Positions 52,440 to 61,109 of a DNA stretch of 64,000 bases are shown here, piece by piece. Position 1 is the first letter of the stretch, and each line of letters begins with the position of its first letter. The stretch is from NCBI RefSeq assembly GCF_900116235.1, contig NZ_FPAA01000010.1, positions 99,900-163,899 of the forward strand, in the 5' to 3' direction. The notes beneath the pieces were generated by a model. The model searched no databases and was not told the DNA's origin. It saw nothing but the letters and a program-made list of their open reading frames with translations. The position numbers and the translations under genes are program-made. The stretch comes from Marininema halotolerans. GTDB taxonomy: Bacteria; Bacillota; Bacilli; Thermoactinomycetales; DSM-45169.

Positions 52440-52470
52440 TCATCCCCATCTGCTGATCAGATGGGGATGA
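52440..52470 (+). terminator. Hairpin after the aldehyde dehydrogenase
   Basis: TCATCCCCATCTG pairs perfectly with CAGATGGGGATGA over a CTGAT loop. No T run. Confidence 0.5.
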
Positions 52471-52516
52471 ACTGTACCCCAACCCGTTTAATAAGCACCA
52501 TGGGTAAGGTCCTTGT

Positions 52517-52546
52517 AAAAAGGCTATCCTAAAGGGTAGCCTTTTT
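52517..52546 (+). terminator. Intrinsic terminator of the detoxification cluster
   Basis: AAAAAGGCTATCC / GGGTAGCCTTTTT with TAAA loop. The rest of 52356-52693 holds no gene. Confidence 0.85.
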
Positions 52547-52693
52547 ACATTTCTCTCACATCCCTCCGGATGCAGACCGTATGATCTTGGTCACCCCCCA
52601 TGCTATTACGCTACGAAGGGTATGTTACAGAATTTCACATCATATGGTTTTTGTACAGGTTCTCTATGAGGGGATAGATAAAGGAGCAAAAAG

Positions 52694-53521
52694 ATGGGTT
52701 TATGGGATGTATTAAAAGAGATGAGTCTTCGCTTTTATCGGGAAGGAGTTTTCGACCTTTCTGCCCAGTTGGCCTATTATTTTCTCTTATCGGTGTTTCC
52801 GTTTTTGCTCGTTGTCATTACTTTGCTTGGTTTCTTACCGATCTCACCGGAAAATATCCTTGAGTTTATTAAGCCATACGCACCTGCACATACCCATCAA
52901 TTGATTAAAAATACGTTGATCAGCATTATTGGGGTAGAACGAAGGAACCTACTTTCCTTTAGTATTTTGGTAACCTTATGGTTAACGTATATTGGTATCC
53001 AATCGATCATCCGTATGTTAAATCGAACGTTTTCTACTGATGAAAGTCGTCCATTTATGTATCGAGTCATCGAAGGAGCTCTATTAATGCTAGGGCTATT
53101 CATTGCAGTGATCGTGACACTTCTTCTGCCTGTTTTTGGAGAAATCCTTCGCGGATTCTTTTTGCCTGAATTAGGTTTGTCCGCATGGTCAACTTCGCTA
53201 TGGTCCCTCTTTCGTTGGGTGTTATCAGGAATTGTTTTGTTCTTAGTGTTTTTTTGTTTGTATTTTTTTGCCCCCAATGTACGTCTTCAACCTGCAGAAG
53301 CGGCACCAGGAGCTTTTTTTGCGACAATTGGTTGGCAGTTAATTTCCTTGGGGTTTGCTTTTTATGTGACGCTTGGGAACTATTCACTTATCTATGGCAA
53401 TCTCGGAGGGTTGATCATTCTGATTGTATGGTTTTATCTATCCGCGATGATCCTCATTATGGGGGGGCAATTAAATGCGATTTTATATGAAAATCGTATC
53501 CGTTCCCTGGGAACTCGGTAA
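52694..53521 (+). CDS. YihY/BrkB family inner membrane protein
   Basis: A 275-aa protein with six hydrophobic segments. SAQLAYYFLLSVFPFLLVVITLLGF near 23-47 and LGGLIILIVWFYLSAMILIMGGQLNA near the end are the family signatures. Formerly misnamed ribonuclease BN; function not established. AAAGGAGC precedes the ATG. Confidence 0.92.
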   Translation: MGLWDVLKEMSLRFYREGVFDLSAQLAYYFLLSVFPFLLVVITLLGFLPISPENILEFIKPYAPAHTHQLIKNTLISIIGVERRNLLSFSILVTLWLTYIGIQSIIRMLNRTFSTDESRPFMYRVIEGALLMLGLFIAVIVTLLLPVFGEILRGFFLPELGLSAWSTSLWSLFRWVLSGIVLFLVFFCLYFFAPNVRLQPAEAAPGAFFATIGWQLISLGFAFYVTLGNYSLIYGNLGGLIILIVWFYLSAMILIMGGQLNAILYENRIRSLGTR

Positions 53522-53598
53522 GAATCAAGGAATTGGGCTCTCTTTGTCGAAAAAGTGAAAGGGATTATTGTAAGAAACTTTAGGAGGGGATCAGTTAA

Positions 53599-53805
53599 AT
53601 GGCTGATGTTAAAGTGCAAACGATGGATCATGGACCGTTCATTGTCAAGGGAAATGTCGAACTGACGGATGCAGAGGGGAACGTCTTTGAAACCAAGCAG
53701 CAATTTGCTCTATGCCGCTGTGGTCTCTCTGAGAATAAACCCTTCTGCGATGGAGGACATAAAGGAAAGTTTGAAGATTGTTCACGGGCAAAAAAGGTGC
53801 TTTAA
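53599..53805 (+). CDS. CDGSH iron-sulfur domain protein
   Basis: A 68-aa protein that binds a 2Fe-2S cluster through Cys39, Cys41, Cys50 and His54 of CRCGLSENKPFCDGGH. The usual CDGSH Ser is Gly here. Redox or cluster-transfer role inferred for the family. GGAGGGG precedes the ATG. It stands between the YihY gene and a convergent cation transporter. Confidence 0.92.
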   Translation: MADVKVQTMDHGPFIVKGNVELTDAEGNVFETKQQFALCRCGLSENKPFCDGGHKGKFEDCSRAKKVL

Positions 53806-53877
53806 ACCAGGAAGTTCATTTCATAATCATGAGACAAAAAGCATGTGGATTTTTTCCGCACGCTTTTTTCCATGGGA

Positions 53878-54750
53878 TCATCTGTAGGTTGAACAGTGGG
53901 ACGAGTCCGGTTCAACATGGATGTGAGTGGTGTTTACCTGGTGAACGCGTTGCATTTCTAGTTCGAGTCGGTCGGTGATCTGATGGCTTTCTTGTACACT
54001 CAATTGTGCATTGACTTCGATCACGACATCGACAATCACCTGATCCCCTTGCATTCGCCCCTTTAAATCGACGACGGTTTGTACGCCCTCTGTTTGTTCC
54101 ATCGTGATGCGATAGGCGGCTAACTTTGTCTCTTCAAACCCATCGGTTAAATGATGGGACATTTCAGCAAAGATCTCCCAGGCCGTTTTTAATATGATCA
54201 GACCGACAACAGCGGCGGCAAGCGGATCAAGCCAAGGCATACCCAGACGAGCGCCAAAAATACCAATCGCAGCTCCTAGACTGACGATGGCATCAGAAAG
54301 ATTGTCCTTTGCAATAGCATGAATGGCGTGACTCTTACTTTTTTTTGCAAGATGTGAATTGATGAGATAGATCAAGAACATAAAACCTGCAGCAAGGATG
54401 GCAATGATTCCAGCAAATCCATTGGGTGCCACTCGGTGGCCCCAAAAGGTGACGTATGCAGCATCGACTAAGACTTGCAGTCCGATAATGGCCATCACAA
54501 TGGAAGCGATTAAGGTCGAGACGGTTTCTGCGCGGGAGTGACCATAAGGATGGTCGTTATCGCGGGGCTTTTTTGCAATGCGTAATCCGATGAGTACACC
54601 GATGGAGGTGATCACATCGGTGGTATTGTTTAATCCATCCGCCGTAAGAGCTTGTGAGTTTGTTGAGGTTCCAACCCACACTTTTAGGATGCTTAAGAGA
54701 ACATACGCCAGGATGCTGAGCCATGCTCCAGCTTCTGCTTGGCTTTTCAT
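53878..54750 (-). CDS. Cation diffusion facilitator transporter
   Basis: A 290-aa CDF family metal exporter with six helices (residues 8-205) and a C-terminal cytoplasmic ferredoxin-like domain. ALTADGLNNTTDV holds the HxxxD-like helix 2 site (here D..N..D); DNDHPYGHSRAETV and AKDNLSDAIVSLGAAIG are family motifs. NxxxD in place of HxxxD in both sites points to manganese rather than zinc, as in MntE-like members; this is inference. ATG 54750 follows GGAAGGAAG. Confidence 0.9.
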   Translation of the reverse strand: MKSQAEAGAWLSILAYVLLSILKVWVGTSTNSQALTADGLNNTTDVITSIGVLIGLRIAKKPRDNDHPYGHSRAETVSTLIASIVMAIIGLQVLVDAAYVTFWGHRVAPNGFAGIIAILAAGFMFLIYLINSHLAKKSKSHAIHAIAKDNLSDAIVSLGAAIGIFGARLGMPWLDPLAAAVVGLIILKTAWEIFAEMSHHLTDGFEETKLAAYRITMEQTEGVQTVVDLKGRMQGDQVIVDVVIEVNAQLSVQESHQITDRLELEMQRVHQVNTTHIHVEPDSSHCSTYR

Positions 54751-54963
54751 CCGATTCTTCCTTCCCTGTTTTAAGGTCATTCATAGAGTAATCGATGAAT
54801 AGCGAGTGGGTCTATAGCAAGAGTATTGGGAGAAGGAAGGATCCGTGGGTGGACGACAAAGACTTGCATCCCCTCAACTTTGCTTCATCGGAGGGGGTCG
54901 AGGTATGATGAACAAGATGAGAAGTTGATGAAAAAAACCATAACATAAGGAGGGTCTTTTTTC

Positions 54964-55233
54964 ATGAAGGTGTATGTTGCAAGGCTTCACATGCTGGATG
55001 AAAAGAAGAGTGCTGATTATCGTGAAGAGCACTTATCCTATTTGGAAGCGTTAAATCAGGCAGGTCAGATTGTGGGGTATGGACGCTTTGTCGATGGTAC
55101 GGGTGGCATGATTATCTATCGTGGAGAAACGGAAGAAGAAGTGAAGCGCTATGCTTTAGAAGATCCGTATATCGTAAAAGGAGCCCGTACATTAGAACTA
55201 AAAGAATGGGCTATGGTTCAGGGAAAGGGTTAA
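54964..55233 (+). CDS. YciI family protein
   Basis: An 89-aa ferredoxin-like-fold protein. VYVARLHMLDEKKSADYREEHLSYL and GGMIIYRGETEEEVKRYALEDPYIVKGA match the YciI family, which has a His-Asp pair but poorly known function. AAGGAGGG precedes the ATG. Confidence 0.85.
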   Translation: MKVYVARLHMLDEKKSADYREEHLSYLEALNQAGQIVGYGRFVDGTGGMIIYRGETEEEVKRYALEDPYIVKGARTLELKEWAMVQGKG

Positions 55234-55255
55234 CAATGTCTGGAAAGTCCTTCCC

Positions 55256-55284
55256 TTGACCCTAATTTCACCACTTGTTATGAT
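55256..55284 (+). promoter_or_regulatory. Promoter of guaA
   Basis: TTGACC (55256-55261), 17-bp spacer, TATGAT (55279-55284), about 40 bp before the riboswitch. Confidence 0.75.
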
Positions 55285-55320
55285 GTTTGGGATGATTTTA
55301 ACTTGTTATAGGCTTACGTT

Positions 55321-55391
55321 ATCTCGTATATATTCAGGAATAGGGCCTGAACGTTTCTACCCGGCTACCGTAAAAAGCTGGACTACGAGCT
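55321..55391 (+). promoter_or_regulatory. Guanine riboswitch (purine aptamer) upstream of guaA
   Basis: P1 is CTCGTA / TACGAG; P2 TTCAGG / CCTGAA; P3 CCGGCT / AGCTGG. The conserved core words TATATTCAGG, GTTTCTACC and GGACTACGAG are present. The GAC (rather than GAU) just before the 3' P1 strand gives C74, specific for guanine. It switches off guaA when guanine is high. Confidence 0.93.
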
Positions 55392-55415
55392 TGTAGGTCA
55401 CCGGTGTATGGAGCG

Positions 55416-55468
55416 AAGACCGGCGTCCTGTATCGCTTGTAAGTAGCGGTACATGGACCGGTCTTTTT
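55416..55468 (+). terminator. Riboswitch expression-platform terminator
   Basis: AAGACCGG...TCCTGTATCGCT pairs with AGCGGTACATGGACCGGTCTT across a TGTAAGT loop, followed by TTTTT. Confidence 0.85.
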
Positions 55469-55508
55469 AATTAATCTGTTACTTCTGGGGGAAAAGGTGG
55501 GACTGTCG

Positions 55509-57047
55509 ATGGAAAAGCCGATGGAGCGTGTGGTAGTAATCGATTTTGGTGGGCAATACAATCAGCTAATTACACGTCGTATTCGTGATCTAGGAGTTTT
55601 CAGTGAGTTGATTTCCCCAAGCATGACGGCGGAGGAAATCAAGGAGATGGCTCCGATGGGAATTGTTTTCTCAGGAGGGCCCAATAGTGTTTACACACCT
55701 GGATCCCCCACTTGTGACCCTGGAATTTTTGATTTAGGGATTCCCATTTTGGGAATCTGTTATGGGATGCAGATGATTTCTGCCCATTATGGGGCGGAAG
55801 TAGAACGCGCGGGAAAACGGGAGTATGGCAAAGCGAATGTTGAAGTAGTATCCGATTCCCTTTTATTTAAGGGAATGGCCAAGGAACAACGTGTGTGGAT
55901 GAGTCATAGCGATGTGGTTGTAGCTCCCCCGGAAGGTTTTCTCGTGGATGGACGCACCCAATCAGCGCCGGTAGCAGCGATGAGTGATCCTGTTCGTCAG
56001 GTGTATGCGGTTCAATTCCATCCGGAAGTGCAACATACGGAGAATGGAAATGAAATGATCCGCCGTTTTCTTTATGAAGTTTGTCGTTGTGAGGGCAATT
56101 GGAGTATGGAGACCTTTATCGACGACACCATCACAGAGTTACGCGATAAGATTGGTGATAAGCGGGTGCTTTGTGCATTGTCCGGGGGAGTAGATTCCTC
56201 GGTGGTAGCCGCGCTGATCCATCGTGCCATTGGGGATCAACTCACCTGTATGTTTGTGGACCATGGGCTATTGCGAAAAGATGAGGCCGATAGTGTGGTG
56301 CGCACCTTTAGTGATCACTTCCAAATGAACTTTATTAAAGTGGATGCGAAGGAACGATTCCTTTCCAAATTAGTAGGGGTGACCGACCCAGAACAAAAGC
56401 GTAAAATTATCGGGAATGAGTTTATCCGTGTATTTGAGCACGAAGTACAAGAACTGGGTAAGCACCACTTCCTCGGTCAAGGGACCCTGTATACCGATAT
56501 CATCGAATCAGGAACCGATACCGCCCAAACTATTAAATCCCACCATAATGTAGGTGGGTTACCGGAAGATATGGAGATGGATTTGGTTGAACCACTCAAT
56601 ACCTTATTTAAAGATGAAGTGCGTCGCGTAGGTGAGGAACTGGGTCTTCCTAAGGAAATCGTTTGGCGTCAGCCCTTCCCAGGTCCTGGACTTGGGATTC
56701 GTGTGATTGGAGAAGTTACCGAAGAAAAGCTCATGATCGTCCGTGAATCGGATGCCATTCTTCGCGAAGAAATTGCATTGGCTGGCCTTGAAGGAGAGGT
56801 TTGGCAATATTTCACCGCTCTTCCTGACTTTAAGAGCGTGGGTGTCATGGGAGACATTCGTACCTATGCGTATACAGTAGGGATCCGTGCTGTCACCTCG
56901 ATTGATGGGATGACAGCCGACTGGGCGCGAATTCCCTATGATGTCCTTGAAAAGATCTCAACCCGGATCGTGAATGAAGTCGATGGGGTCAACCGAGTGG
57001 TCTATGATATTACATCCAAACCACCGTCAACGATTGAGTGGGAATGA
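55509..57047 (+). CDS. guaA: GMP synthase (glutamine-hydrolysing)
   Basis: A 512-aa enzyme that aminates XMP to GMP. The N-terminal class I glutamine amidotransferase domain (1-195) has nucleophile Cys84 in LGICYGMQ and His in [11 protein letters not shown]. The ATP-pyrophosphatase P-loop LSGGVDSSV lies near 225, and the GMP synthase C-terminal dimer domain fills about 390-512, ending [12 protein letters not shown] 55509 is eight bases after AAGGTGG; GTG 55497 is the alternative. Controlled by the guanine riboswitch. Confidence 0.97.
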   Translation: MEKPMERVVVIDFGGQYNQLITRRIRDLGVFSELISPSMTAEEIKEMAPMGIVFSGGPNSVYTPGSPTCDPGIFDLGIPILGICYGMQMISAHYGAEVERAGKREYGKANVEVVSDSLLFKGMAKEQRVWMSHSDVVVAPPEGFLVDGRTQSAPVAAMSDPVRQVYAVQFHPEVQHTENGNEMIRRFLYEVCRCEGNWSMETFIDDTITELRDKIGDKRVLCALSGGVDSSVVAALIHRAIGDQLTCMFVDHGLLRKDEADSVVRTFSDHFQMNFIKVDAKERFLSKLVGVTDPEQKRKIIGNEFIRVFEHEVQELGKHHFLGQGTLYTDIIESGTDTAQTIKSHHNVGGLPEDMEMDLVEPLNTLFKDEVRRVGEELGLPKEIVWRQPFPGPGLGIRVIGEVTEEKLMIVRESDAILREEIALAGLEGEVWQYFTALPDFKSVGVMGDIRTYAYTVGIRAVTSIDGMTADWARIPYDVLEKISTRIVNEVDGVNRVVYDITSKPPSTIEWE

Positions 57048-57118
57048 TCTTGGAATAAGGGTGATTATTAAGGAGATTACAAGGCTAGATGTAGCGCTGT
57101 ATTTTCTCATTGTTTTTA

Positions 57119-57182
57119 GGGACGTGCGTGGGAGACCTTTCAAGGAAGGGGTTATCCAGCACGCCCTTTTTTGTTACTCCGT
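57119..57182 (+). terminator. Intrinsic terminator of guaA
   Basis: GGGACGTGC pairs with GCACGCCC (one bulge) and TTTTTT follows. Confidence 0.65.
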
Positions 57183-57206
57183 CGATCAAGGTTTTTATCT
57201 GGATTT

Positions 57207-58352
57207 TTAGGGACGTTGCTGAAGGCACTTCATGCCAATGAAAGGGCTCTTCGTACGTTTTTTTTCAGAGACCTTCGAAGAGGGTGATGGTGTCACTCGT
57301 TGGTTGCGTGGGGGAATAAAGACATTATTGCTTCCTTGATCCCGAATATTTACAGGATTATTTCTAGTGGTATTGGAAATAAAGCAGTTATTTTTGCTCA
57401 CTTTGAAGGCATCAATTCCAAACTGACCATTGTTATTAAAACGATTGCGATCAATCAAGCTATTTTCTGATTCAACGATGATGCCGCTATTCTTATTAAA
57501 GGATGAACGATTATGAATGAGAAGGCATCGTTTTGTAATATCAACCGTAACCCCGTCTTGATTTCTTGTGGTTTGGTTACCGATCAAAACATTCTCTGAA
57601 TCATTTACATCAATTCCCGTTTCATTCTCCTGTGCAATATTATCGATCGAGGTATTGTTTACAAAATCTAATGAAATGCCATCTTTCACATTGTTACTAC
57701 AACGGTTTCTTATAACAGTATTTCGAGTGGCGTTTACATCGATGCCGTCGCTACCATTTCGGTTGACCTGATTCATATAAAGGGTGTTTCCGATGCCTGA
57801 ACCGTCCAATAAATTGGCATCAGCAGCGATTTGGATGCCTCTTTCATCATTTCGTGATACGTTGCATTGGATCACTTGATTATAATTACTTCGGATGTCG
57901 ATGCCTTCGTCGCTGTTGTTGGCAATTTGACTTTGATAGACGACGTTATTATTTCCTAGTACGACAGCATTGCCTCTTTGAGTCACTACTTGACCGATCA
58001 GGATACCATCTTTCCCGTTGTTGCTAATGGTTAGATGACGAAGGACATTCTGGGTACCCAATACTTCGACCCCATTGTTGACAAAGTTTCGCAGGGTGAG
58101 TCCTTCAATAATGATCTGGCTGGCTGTGTTTTGGAGGGTGATGCCACTCCTGTTTTTTAGGCCTTTTCCATCGATAATCGTTCGTCCTCTACCAGCCCCT
58201 TGAAGTTTTAAGCGGGATTGATTGCGAAAGTTGAGCGATTCATGGTAAATGCCAGGTGCCACCTTAATTAAAGTACATGGCTTTGCTTGATTGATGGCTC
58301 CTTGGATCGTCCGGACATCTTGTGGAACACGAATAATATGGTTCTGTGCCAT
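57207..58352 (-). CDS. Right-handed parallel beta-helix (NosD-like) repeat protein
   Basis: A 381-aa protein without signal peptide. The opening HIIRVPQDVRTIQGAINQAKP...VAPGIYHESLNF is the cap of pectate-lyase-like folds. From about residue 70 to 340 it has rungs of 22-23 residues rich in N, such as NTVIRNRCSNNVKDGISLDFV and NVLIGNQTTRNQDGVTVDIT. The tail is basic (KKRTKSP). No catalytic residues stand out. I start at ATG 58352, eight bases after GAGGAGGA. Leaderless and Asn-rich, next to a Cys-rich small protein, it may be another spore surface protein; that is inference. Confidence 0.82.
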   Translation of the reverse strand: MAQNHIIRVPQDVRTIQGAINQAKPCTLIKVAPGIYHESLNFRNQSRLKLQGAGRGRTIIDGKGLKNRSGITLQNTASQIIIEGLTLRNFVNNGVEVLGTQNVLRHLTISNNGKDGILIGQVVTQRGNAVVLGNNNVVYQSQIANNSDEGIDIRSNYNQVIQCNVSRNDERGIQIAADANLLDGSGIGNTLYMNQVNRNGSDGIDVNATRNTVIRNRCSNNVKDGISLDFVNNTSIDNIAQENETGIDVNDSENVLIGNQTTRNQDGVTVDITKRCLLIHNRSSFNKNSGIIVESENSLIDRNRFNNNGQFGIDAFKVSKNNCFISNTTRNNPVNIRDQGSNNVFIPPRNQRVTPSPSSKVSEKKRTKSPFIGMKCLQQRP

Positions 58353-58448
58353 CGACCTGATCCTCCTCGTGTGGGATGTCCCCAAAAGTTTCACGGTATT
58401 ATAGTTGCCATAAATGAGAGGGGGCACGGCGAGGGAGTATGTCATCAT

Positions 58449-58482
58449 AAAAAAAGCTGATATCTGAACATCAGAATCAGCT
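58449..58482 (-). terminator. Minus-strand intrinsic terminator of the Cys-rich peptide gene
   Basis: On the minus strand AGCTGAT...ATCAGCT with an inner TCTGA/TCAGA pairing is followed by TTTTTT. Confidence 0.8.
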
Positions 58483-58547
58483 GAATAAGGGTGAGTGGGG
58501 GGGCTGACCAATAGGAACAATTGAGATGACCATAGGTTATCTACGAC

Positions 58548-58724
58548 TTACCACCAACCGCATGGGGAGGGGCGCCAACACCAGTTGCAGCAACAACATT
58601 TACAACAACAGTCACAGCGACAACATTTACAGCAACAGCACTTCTTGGAGGAACAACCTTTGGATGAGCCACAGCTTGCAGTGTTAGCATTGCTACTTTT
58701 AGCGTTAAAGGAGCATTTGTTCAA
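58548..58724 (-). CDS. Extremely cysteine-rich 58-aa protein
   Basis: A 58-aa protein. The first 20 residues are polar (NKCSFNAKSSNANTASCGSS). Then comes a run KKCCCCKCCRCDCCCKCCCC and an aromatic end NWCWRPSPCGWW. More than a third of residues are Cys. TTG 58724 is six bases after AGAGGTG; a terminator follows. There is no leader-processing motif and no maturation enzyme gene nearby. It could be a cross-linked spore coat protein or a metal-binding thionein-like protein. Not recognised. Confidence 0.65.
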   Translation of the reverse strand: MNKCSFNAKSSNANTASCGSSKGCSSKKCCCCKCCRCDCCCKCCCCNWCWRPSPCGWW

Positions 58725-58899
58725 AAGAGTCACCTCTTTTCTCTATAACGCTACTCTATTATATGATTGGCAAAGTAGAGTGATTGGACGCTTTCACTAT
58801 TTTGGACAGGTCTAGACCTTTTTTTTGTTGGAGCCGTGTATAAAGACCCCCCTCATGGAATGAAACTAATCGATGATGGTTTCAGTGGGAGGGATTTTG

Positions 58900-60117
58900 T
58901 TGATTAGGGGATTTAGAAAACATCATCATCGACTGGTACTTGGTACCTTGCTGCTTTCTTTATTGGGTAGCGCTTTCTTACCTGGGAGTCTTGGATCGAG
59001 TGTCGTTGTTGCAGATTCATCCCTGGTTGAACGGGAAGTGAAACAATTAATCACGAGAAAGGCTTTTGCAGTGAACCATCATGACCGAAAAGCTTTTCTT
59101 GCTAGCCTTCATCCTGAAATGAATACCTTTCGTCAGGAGCAAAAGCGTTGGTTCGACGATGCGATTCATTGGGTGGATTCAGGGTCCTATCATTTAAAAT
59201 TGCTCTCCATTATTCCTGATAAAAAAGATCATCAAGTGCGTGCATTGCTAGAACAGCAATACTCTCATCATGGAAAGGTCTATACGGTCAAATTCCCCGT
59301 TACTTATCAAGAGACCGAGAAGGGATGGAAAGAGGCGGATATTCCCTTTGAGCATCTACGGCGGGGATCCATTCTGGTTCGTTATTCTGACCCTACTTTA
59401 CAGGAACAAGCCCATATTGCTTTGGAAGCGGCGGATCGAGGTGTGGGGGTGTTGGGAAGACGCTTTGGTTGGCACCCTCAAGAGAGGGTGGAAGTGAAGT
59501 TGTATTCTCGCCCTGAGATCTTCCGACAATCCGTAAAACTTTCATTGCCGCAATGGGCGGGTGGTTGGCATGAAGCAGGGCAAGCTGTCAAATTGATAGG
59601 ATCGACGGAGGTAACCGACTCAAAACTATTCTCCTCCAGTATTGTTCATGAGGTCACCCATCAGATGGTTAGTGAACTATCGGGAGATAATGCGGCATAC
59701 TGGTTACAAGAAGGGGCTGCGGAATATTTTCAATCCCATCTCCTCCCAGGAATTCGTAGTGAAGAAGAAGCGGTGGACTTCAAACCCCATTGGTCAATGA
59801 CCCAGCTTGAAGCATTGAACTTGGAACGGTTGCCTTCGAAAGAAGCGACGGCTTACTATGCACAATGCTATCAGTTTTATCGTTTTTTAATCGAAGAAGA
59901 AGGTTACGCCAAGATGAAGCAACTCTTTAGTGTATTGAAATTGCATTCAACAATCGATCAGGATAGTGCCGAGAAGCTACCCCTAATTAATCAACGAACC
60001 CGTTCCGCAGTGGAAAAGGTTTACCATGCCAAGTTACCGACATTGGAACAACGGTGGTTCGACTGGTTAAAGCGGGTGGATGCGGATAAGGAATCGCAAA
60101 AAACGGGTACTCCCTAA
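58900..60117 (+). CDS. Secreted gluzincin metallopeptidase (peptidase MA-like)
   Basis: A 405-aa protein. Residues 1-37 are a signal peptide (LVLGTLLLSLLGSAF core, cut near VADS). About 45-155 resembles a SnoaL/NTF2-like domain. SSSIVHEVTHQMVSEL, near 245-260, is the HExxH zinc helix and WLQEGAAEYF contains the third ligand Glu, as in peptidase MA-like enzymes. TTG 58900 is chosen because GGGAGGG lies about six bases before. Substrate unknown. Terminator at 60136. Confidence 0.83.
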   Translation: MIRGFRKHHHRLVLGTLLLSLLGSAFLPGSLGSSVVVADSSLVEREVKQLITRKAFAVNHHDRKAFLASLHPEMNTFRQEQKRWFDDAIHWVDSGSYHLKLLSIIPDKKDHQVRALLEQQYSHHGKVYTVKFPVTYQETEKGWKEADIPFEHLRRGSILVRYSDPTLQEQAHIALEAADRGVGVLGRRFGWHPQERVEVKLYSRPEIFRQSVKLSLPQWAGGWHEAGQAVKLIGSTEVTDSKLFSSSIVHEVTHQMVSELSGDNAAYWLQEGAAEYFQSHLLPGIRSEEEAVDFKPHWSMTQLEALNLERLPSKEATAYYAQCYQFYRFLIEEEGYAKMKQLFSVLKLHSTIDQDSAEKLPLINQRTRSAVEKVYHAKLPTLEQRWFDWLKRVDADKESQKTGTP

Positions 60118-60135
60118 CCAAATCGATTGAACACC

Positions 60136-60178
60136 ATGAACAAAGCCCCCTTCTTAGAAAAGGGGGCTTTGTTCATGG
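60136..60178. terminator. Bidirectional intrinsic terminator
   Basis: CATGAACAAAGCCCCCTT pairs perfectly with AAGGGGGCTTTGTTCATG, between convergent genes. Confidence 0.8.
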
Positions 60179-60212
60179 GATGGATGTGATGTTCATTTTC
60201 TGCTTTTGTTGG

Positions 60213-61109
60213 TCATTGAATCGTGATCGTGGTTCCAGTAACTTCATAGGAGGAGAAAATGTGCTTCATTTTATCAGGGTTGAGGTAAAAATAGAGATCT
60301 TTAATTTGATGATTCTCCCAGTGGCAAGTCATGATCCAATCGATCCCATCATCACTCTGCTTTAAAATTCCCGGTTGACCATTAACATTAACCAGTGTCA
60401 CATTGAATGGCTTTGTCATTTTGTTATTGATGCCAAGTAAAAAGGCTGTAATCCGTTGTTGGCCAAAGAGAGGACGAAGGGCTGCACGAGCTTTTCCTCC
60501 CCCATCGGAATAAAGGGAGGGTTCTTCAGCGAGTAAATGGGTAAGTTGTTGCGCATCTCCTTTATAGAGTGCATCGAGAAATTGTTTGAAAAAAGGGAGG
60601 GTTTCCCGGTTCGGGCCAGGGGCCTTTGTTGTAATTTTTTGCTCCATTTTTCCTTTGGCTCGACTGACGAGCTTGCGGCAATTAGCCGTTGTTTTCCCCA
60701 TCATCTCTGCAATTTGTGGGTAGTCAAGCCCCAGTGCTTCCCGTAATACAAAGGCAATTCGTTCGATTGGGGACAATCGTTCTAGAAGGTGAAGGTAAGC
60801 AAGGGAGAGGTGATCATGTTGCAACGTGACCTCCTCAGGACCTGCTTCCGTCACGATGGGCTCGGGTAGCCAGGGTCCGATGTACTGTTCTCTTTGTGAA
60901 GATGCCGATTTTAAACGGTCTAGACAACGATTCGTCAATGACTTACACAAGTAGGCTTTCCAATGGGTAATCCTTTCAGAAGGGACTCGCGATAAGGCAA
61001 GGAACGTATCTTGTACCATATCTTCAGCGTCAGAGACGGTGCCTAACATTTGATAAGCGATGGAAAACAAGAGTGGTTTATACGTTTGATATAGATTTTC
61101 GAGTTGAAT
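60213..61109 (-). CDS. ECF41-type RNA polymerase sigma factor (SigJ-like) with SnoaL-like tail
   Basis: A sigma-70 family factor of about 298 aa. Region 2 (YKPLLFSIAYQMLGTVSDAEDMVQDTFL, about 10-37) and region 4 (LSPIERIAFVLREALGLDYPQIAEMMGKTTANCRKLVSRAK, about 105-145) are clear. A C-terminal SnoaL-like domain (about 175-290) is the ECF41 hallmark, which modulates activity in place of an anti-sigma factor. No normal start codon follows the only good ribosome binding site; AAGGAGG precedes ATT 61109 by eight bases. ATG 61181 or GTG 61157 are alternatives deeper in the upstream gene. It overlaps the flavoenzyme gene, so they form an operon. Confidence 0.87.
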   Translation of the reverse strand: MQLENLYQTYKPLLFSIAYQMLGTVSDAEDMVQDTFLALSRVPSERITHWKAYLCKSLTNRCLDRLKSASSQREQYIGPWLPEPIVTEAGPEEVTLQHDHLSLAYLHLLERLSPIERIAFVLREALGLDYPQIAEMMGKTTANCRKLVSRAKGKMEQKITTKAPGPNRETLPFFKQFLDALYKGDAQQLTHLLAEEPSLYSDGGGKARAALRPLFGQQRITAFLLGINNKMTKPFNVTLVNVNGQPGILKQSDDGIDWIMTCHWENHQIKDLYFYLNPDKMKHIFSSYEVTGTTITIQ

